A stretch of 38,269 bases of DNA, from NCBI GenBank assembly GCA_029936885.1, contig JAPYRR010000009.1:1-38269 (forward strand), in the 5' to 3' direction. Below, in pieces: positions 34,145-38,269 of this stretch. The position numbers were made by a program, and so were the translations under genes. Source of the DNA: Fidelibacterota bacterium (GTDB taxonomy: Bacteria; Fidelibacterota; Marinisomatia; Marinisomatales; UBA1611). The first letter of the stretch is position 1. Each line of letters opens with the position of its first letter. The notes beneath the pieces were generated by a model, which saw nothing but the letters and a program-made list of their open reading frames with translations, had not been told where the DNA came from and searched no databases.

Positions 34145-35288
34145 TTATAAAAAACAGCCATTTATCCCTGCTATTCAAAAAGAATCAACTTTGGTTGCGT
34201 TGTCTATATTGGCATTAATTTGCTTTCTGGTTGCAATCAATTCGAAGACTATCAACATATCACCAACCTATAATGATAAAGTTGAAGCGGCAGAATTGAT
34301 GAAAAAATCAATGAATGTTTTGAAAGAATTCAGAATGGAAAATAGTGTATTCGTTGATATTGAAAACGATCCAAATGAAACCGGTCTAATTGGATCCCCA
34401 TTTAGTCTTATAACAACAGATGAAGGTGACTTGGATGCGAAATTAACGACATTGGATCCTAACTTTTCTGCGGCAATGGTTGATCTAATGTATCAAATAA
34501 ACTTATCGAATGGTGACACTGTTGCATTGCTCATGACAGGCTCAATGCCTGGGGCAAATATGGCTATTTTGAATGCATGTGAAGCCCTAGGGGTCCATCC
34601 GGTAGCTATTACAAGTATAGGTGCATCTCAGTGGGGCGCAAACCATATTGATTTTACATGGTTGGATATGGAATCCATATTATATGAAAATAAATTAATT
34701 CCCGCTCGAAGTATTGCAGCATCGATTGGGGGTAGAAATGATATGGGTCGATTATTATCGCCGGCGGGTCGAAAATTGATCATGGAGAATATAGAGTCTC
34801 ATAAACTTCCGCTTATTCATCGTAATCGTTTGGCCGAAAATATTCAAGACCGAATGGATATATTTAAATCAATTCAACCCATTTCACAATATAATGCAGT
34901 GATTAATGTTGGGGGTGGTGTTGCGAGTTTAGGGACAAGTTTTAATCTCAAACTGCTCCCACCAGGTGTGGTGAATCGAGCCGATTTGACTAATATCGTA
35001 AGACCGGGAGGGATTGAAGGTGTGATGGCTAAATTTGTAAAGGCAAATGTACCTGCGCTCCATATCCTAAATATTCGGCCATTAATAAGACAGTTTAATA
35101 TGCCATTTGCACCCATACCTATACCTGAAATAGGGTCAGGTAGTTTATATGCTGAAGAAAGGTATAATTTGCTTGTGACTACAATATGTTTATTGATTGT
35201 AGGGGGAAGTGTATTTGGTATAGGTATTCAAAGTAAAAGAAAGATTAAGGAACATTTAGTCCAACATGAACCAGACAGTTTACTCTAA
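34137..35288 (+). CDS. pgsW: Poly-gamma-glutamate system protein PgsW
   Basis: This protein (about 383 residues) resembles the PgsW family found beside pgsB and pgsC in bacteria that lack PgsA. It has an N-terminal membrane helix (LVALSILALICFLVAI), a large extracytoplasmic domain, and a second helix near the C-terminus (LVTTICLLIVGGSVFGIGI) with a short cytosolic tail. Conserved-looking parts are LMTGSMPGANMAILNACEAL, TSIGASQWGAN and AVINVGGGVASLG. No ATG is near the start; TTG at 34137 gives an 8-base overlap with pgsC, the same as the pgsB-pgsC overlap, while TTG at 34122 would lengthen it slightly. The next gene begins 23 bases inside its end. Confidence 0.83.
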   Translation: MNNYKKQPFIPAIQKESTLVALSILALICFLVAINSKTINISPTYNDKVEAAELMKKSMNVLKEFRMENSVFVDIENDPNETGLIGSPFSLITTDEGDLDAKLTTLDPNFSAAMVDLMYQINLSNGDTVALLMTGSMPGANMAILNACEALGVHPVAITSIGASQWGANHIDFTWLDMESILYENKLIPARSIAASIGGRNDMGRLLSPAGRKLIMENIESHKLPLIHRNRLAENIQDRMDIFKSIQPISQYNAVINVGGGVASLGTSFNLKLLPPGVVNRADLTNIVRPGGIEGVMAKFVKANVPALHILNIRPLIRQFNMPFAPIPIPEIGSGSLYAEERYNLLVTTICLLIVGGSVFGIGIQSKRKIKEHLVQHEPDSLL

Positions 35289-36144
35289 GATATTTTCCAG
35301 CCTACTTGTTATTTTGATGTTGTCACCTGTGGAGGCAAAACTCATAAAACCCAGTATGAATGGAGAAGAAAAAGAAATTTTGATCATTAATTCAAAAAGA
35401 CGGCTTTACTATCCAATCACATCCGATGGGCTCAATTATTCAGTTCAAGGTCCAGCAAGATTTGAATTCATTTCTCGATATCCCGTTATCAGGAAGAAAA
35501 AAGAGAGCCATCCTTATAACTATAAACTTATAATAGATGGTCAAGATACTGTTCATGTTAAGCATCGTTACAGGGTTCAAAAATCAATTAAATCTGTTCA
35601 GCATCCGAAACACAGATATACCCATTCAGGAAATTATTTTATTAACTTGGATAAAGGTATCCATACAATAGAAATAGGTGAAGGGAGTGGCTTAAAATAC
35701 CCTGTCCTGATTAGAGTTTTATCAAAGGAATTCGAAACTATGGGGAAGAAAAGAGAGATTCTATCTCCTATGGTGCACCAGAATTCTGTAAAACTTATTA
35801 CAGATAATAAAGAAGTGGATTACTTTGAATGCACTTATTCAATTCCACTTCAAATCAAAGCTCAGGGAAAGAAAACGCTTCGTATTATGAGTCGACTGGA
35901 ATTTTCAGAGTCTATGGGTCAAGAAGAGTCTTATCGCCTTCGTGTCAAGGAAGGTAAAAAAGTTATTGGGACATTCTATTTCAATACAAATAGATCATCA
36001 GTATCACAAATTTCTGGCCGACTTGATAAAGTCCCAGGAAAATGGCGGTCTTGCGAAATATCTATTCCAAAAGGAATACATACCTATTCTGTCGAAGTTG
36101 CAGATAGGGACAAAACTGTACTGACTCGTTTTATCTTATACTAA
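35266..36144 (+). CDS. Secreted protein with two similar halves, in the pgs operon
   Basis: I do not recognise this 292-residue protein. It has a signal peptide (IFSSLLVILMLSPVEA) and no lipobox or further membrane helix, so it is probably periplasmic. It seems to hold two related beta-sandwich-like halves, near residues 45-152 and 180-292. In both, a short strand ending in a small polar turn is followed by F-SR or LEFSES-type residues, then YKLIIDGQ or YRLRVKEG, and finally LDKGIHTIEIGEG or IPKGIHTYSVEVA. Both halves are very basic overall. Its ATG lies 23 bases inside pgsW and the next gene overlaps its stop by one base, so it is surely translated with the pgs genes. A role in polymer handling is inferred from this coupling; a basic protein would suit an anionic polymer. 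Confidence 0.75.
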   Translation: MNQTVYSKIFSSLLVILMLSPVEAKLIKPSMNGEEKEILIINSKRRLYYPITSDGLNYSVQGPARFEFISRYPVIRKKKESHPYNYKLIIDGQDTVHVKHRYRVQKSIKSVQHPKHRYTHSGNYFINLDKGIHTIEIGEGSGLKYPVLIRVLSKEFETMGKKREILSPMVHQNSVKLITDNKEVDYFECTYSIPLQIKAQGKKTLRIMSRLEFSESMGQEESYRLRVKEGKKVIGTFYFNTNRSSVSQISGRLDKVPGKWRSCEISIPKGIHTYSVEVADRDKTVLTRFILY

Positions 36145-37175
36145 TGATTCAAGTAAAATACACATTTTTAAGATTGATAATTTTGTCGTGCCTGTCGGCG
36201 AATACACCTATTGAGTATACCATTGGCATTTCTGGCGGGTACGACAATAACGTTATGCGCTTTTCGCAAAATGAATTTAATGATGCTGCCATGAATATTG
36301 ACCTTTTGGGTGGAGCGTCAACATTTGATAGTTTTGTATATCGCATGGGTATTTCTGGAAAGAAATCTATTTGGGAATCGAGGCATAAAGAGTTACAATT
36401 AAGTGGATCGGCTAATTGGGCTGATTATTACCATAGTCCTGAACGAAAATATTTGTCAGGTGGATTTTATGCGACTTATAGGTGGGGCTCCTATAAAAAT
36501 ATTAAATACTCGATTCGTCATTTAGATAGCTTCTATCTTCGACATTATGTAAATCGAGATATAAGTACCAAATCACTCGAAGCCTGTGCCTTTACCGATC
36601 GAAATCAATCCATAAGTATTACAAATAAGTTAAGCCGTCGAGTTTGGGCTAATTTTGGTGGAGGATATCTCCAAAGGTATTACGATAAGCCTTTTTATGA
36701 ATTTGATCTCAATATTTTATATTTGAAAGTCAAACTGAATAAACGAATTAGAAAAATTGGGATTGTCTCAATTCAAGTAGATCGTGGAAGAGCCATAAGC
36801 CAGTCTCATTTTCTTCCAAATAGACCTAGTAGTTTTAATAGATCATACGAAACGATAGAGTGGTATATACCCATAAAAATACAAAAGAAAATTTATGGAC
36901 TTAATGAAGTGGGATTTTCAATCCGTCAAGAAAGTAGATCCTATGATGCTGAGGACCCCAATGATCCACTCCATGCAGGAAGAAACCATTTAGATACCAA
37001 ATATGATGTTTGGATAGAGAAAAATTTAACCGAAACATTGAATGTGACTGTTTCAGGGCGATATCGGACTCGCAGAACAGAATCAGCTTATGATTGGGTG
37101 ACAGATTTGAAGAGTTTTAAACAATTACAGTTTTGGTGCAAAATTGAATGGGATTTGATATATGATCGTTACTAA
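36144..37175 (+). CDS. Probable outer-membrane beta-barrel protein in the pgs operon
   Basis: This 343-residue protein has a signal peptide (FLRLIILSCLSAN) and no other hydrophobic helix. The rest is made of alternating polar and aromatic stretches typical of outer-membrane strands, for example IEYTIGISGGYDNNVMRF near residue 23, then ELQLSGSANWADYYHS, GGFYATYRWGS and VWANFGGGYLQRYYD. It ends in an aromatic residue (WDLIYDRY), as expected for recognition by the BAM machinery. I cannot assign a family. Its start overlaps the previous stop by one base and the next gene starts 14 bases inside it. Together with the pgs genes it could be the outer-membrane exit for the polymer, which is inference. 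Confidence 0.72.
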   Translation: MIQVKYTFLRLIILSCLSANTPIEYTIGISGGYDNNVMRFSQNEFNDAAMNIDLLGGASTFDSFVYRMGISGKKSIWESRHKELQLSGSANWADYYHSPERKYLSGGFYATYRWGSYKNIKYSIRHLDSFYLRHYVNRDISTKSLEACAFTDRNQSISITNKLSRRVWANFGGGYLQRYYDKPFYEFDLNILYLKVKLNKRIRKIGIVSIQVDRGRAISQSHFLPNRPSSFNRSYETIEWYIPIKIQKKIYGLNEVGFSIRQESRSYDAEDPNDPLHAGRNHLDTKYDVWIEKNLTETLNVTVSGRYRTRRTESAYDWVTDLKSFKQLQFWCKIEWDLIYDRY

Positions 37176-38256
37176 AAGTTTGACAAGCATCCGTGCTTGT
37201 CTTTTATTTCTTTATGCAATTTTGCTGGGAAGCATTTTTACCGGCTGTATCGAACCCAATACCGAAGACCTATGGTCAATAACCATAAAGGGTGTATTGC
37301 AAACGGAAGGATTCGCACGGGATATTGCTATAGAAGGTAATACAGGTTATGTTGCTGCTGGTCAGGCTGGGGTGCAGGTGTGGAATCTTTCAGACCAAAC
37401 ACAGTCTGGCTACTTTGCTGGCTATGTGGAAGGTGGTGCTTTCTTGGAATTTGAAGATGTCTCTATCATTGGCCGTAACCCACTTAATAATTTGATCTTT
37501 GCATCGGAATCGAATGAAGATGTTAAAATTTTCCATTATGCTACCGGTGATTCTGATATTACGTACCGCAATACCATCATGAGTGCAAGGACAAAGGGCT
37601 TTGTTTCCTTTCCTTTAGCGGATGATCAATTCATCATGTATGCCGCCGACAATGATGATGGCATGAAATGGCATACTTACGATCTTGATACAACAATTAT
37701 TTTTAATATTGAATTTATCGTGTGGACCCCTAACGGTGGTGATGAGATCTATACACCTGGAAAACCCCAAGGAATCGATTCGGATGGTGAAACTTATATC
37801 GCCATGGCCGTGGATCAATTAGGTGTTGAACTTTATTCAATTGACTCATTGGGTACAGATCCGGTCTTGATAGGGCGTGTCGATACAGAAGGAAATGCGG
37901 AGCAGGTATTGTTAAGCCAAATGGGTGTGTTTGCCTCTTGCGACGATGCAGGGGCAACTTTTATCCCTTGGCAGGATTTTATCGATTCTGGTGGTAGGAC
38001 ACAACTTTTACCAACCGGTATGATACAATCTCGTTTTGCTGAAGATCTTACGGTAGATCACATTGCGGTTTATGGTGTTGTTGCAGCCTTATCATTGGGT
38101 GCGAAAGGAATTGCTTTGTATGATGTGACCGATCCATTTGCACCAGAGGAAAAAGGAATATTTCCAATTGGATATACTTATAAATCCCAATTCTGGGGAG
38201 AAAAATTAGTAGTCTGTACCCGGGAAGGGCTGCAGATCATAACCATTGAACAATAG
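37162..38256 (+). CDS. Beta-propeller (LVIVD-like) lipoprotein in the pgs operon
   Basis: This 364-residue protein has a lipoprotein signal with lipobox FTGC (Cys29). The mature part shows repeated blades of the LVIVD type: ARDIAIEGNTGYVAAGQAGV followed by QVWNLSD, then the later pair VYGVVAALSLGAKGIALYDV followed by TDPFAPEE, and finally KLVVCTREGLQIITI. Such propellers usually bind partner proteins or polymers at the cell surface or the inner face of the outer membrane. Its start lies 14 bases inside the barrel gene, so the two are translationally coupled. The stop codon lies 13 bases before the window edge, so whether the operon goes on is not visible. Confidence 0.82.
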   Translation: MIVTKSLTSIRACLLFLYAILLGSIFTGCIEPNTEDLWSITIKGVLQTEGFARDIAIEGNTGYVAAGQAGVQVWNLSDQTQSGYFAGYVEGGAFLEFEDVSIIGRNPLNNLIFASESNEDVKIFHYATGDSDITYRNTIMSARTKGFVSFPLADDQFIMYAADNDDGMKWHTYDLDTTIIFNIEFIVWTPNGGDEIYTPGKPQGIDSDGETYIAMAVDQLGVELYSIDSLGTDPVLIGRVDTEGNAEQVLLSQMGVFASCDDAGATFIPWQDFIDSGGRTQLLPTGMIQSRFAEDLTVDHIAVYGVVAALSLGAKGIALYDVTDPFAPEEKGIFPIGYTYKSQFWGEKLVVCTREGLQIITIEQ

Positions 38257-38269
38257 AAAGTCATCCTGA

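Noticed and set aside
34137-35288. Calling the third pgs gene PgsA/CapA
   Set aside because: No metallophosphatase motifs of the CapA family are visible; topology and segments match PgsW instead.

Overview
The window looks like chromosomal DNA from an uncultured, marine-type member of the FCB group, most likely Candidatus Marinimicrobia (SAR406) or a close relative such as Calditrichota. The base composition is AT-rich. Three secreted proteins end in the YPNPFN-type C-terminal sorting domain of type IX secretion. The transhydrogenase is split into three subunits, several lipoproteins are present, and there is an outer-membrane secretin. The phylum is an inference from these traits; no rRNA or other phylogenetic marker is present.

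Layout. Positions 1-72 hold the 5' part of a minus-strand tRNA-Ser(CGA), cut by the window edge. Positions 93-2574 carry small plus-strand genes: a 66-residue hypothetical protein, a NYN-domain (LabA/DUF88-like) putative nuclease, a cold-shock protein with a clear terminator, and a membrane protein that seems to combine TerB-like helical repeats with a SPOR-like C-terminus. A bidirectional terminator near 2600 separates these from a minus-strand pntAA-pntAB-pntB operon (2644-5470) for proton-translocating NAD(P) transhydrogenase. Positions 5596-13110 encode three secreted proteins with type IX sorting domains: a double beta-helix protein, a small unknown protein and a large M6-type metalloprotease. 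A hairpin terminator follows.

From 13240 to 38256 every gene is on the plus strand, with gaps of 28 bases or less and many overlaps. The first part (13240-28908) is a compact type IV pilus locus: prepilin, pilT, two minor prepilins, a very large PilX/GspK-like minor pilin, pilM, pilN, pilO, pilP, secretin pilQ, a lipoprotein with alternating Ig-like domains, pilB, pilC and a prepilin peptidase lacking the usual N-terminal methylase domain. Next is a gingipain-like (C25) protein that ends in a dockerin and appears to have lost its catalytic histidine. The last part (32527-38256) is a pgsB-pgsC-pgsW set for poly-gamma-glutamate-like polymer synthesis, translationally coupled to three unrecognised envelope genes: a secreted protein with two similar halves, a probable outer-membrane beta-barrel and a beta-propeller lipoprotein.

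How the parts may work together. The pilus genes supply assembly (PilB, PilC, PilM-P), retraction (PilT), prepilin processing (PilD-like) and outer-membrane exit (PilQ). The Ig-domain lipoprotein, the giant minor pilin and the dockerin/C25 protein are candidate accessory surface parts. The pgs block plus its three partners could make a polyglutamate-like polymer at the inner membrane and carry it through the periplasm and outer membrane. That is the best candidate here for an undescribed system, but its function is inferred from context only.

No stretch longer than 300 bases lacks a gene. The largest gap is about 150 bases (1135-1287). I saw no CRISPR array, insertion sequence, integrase or rRNA.
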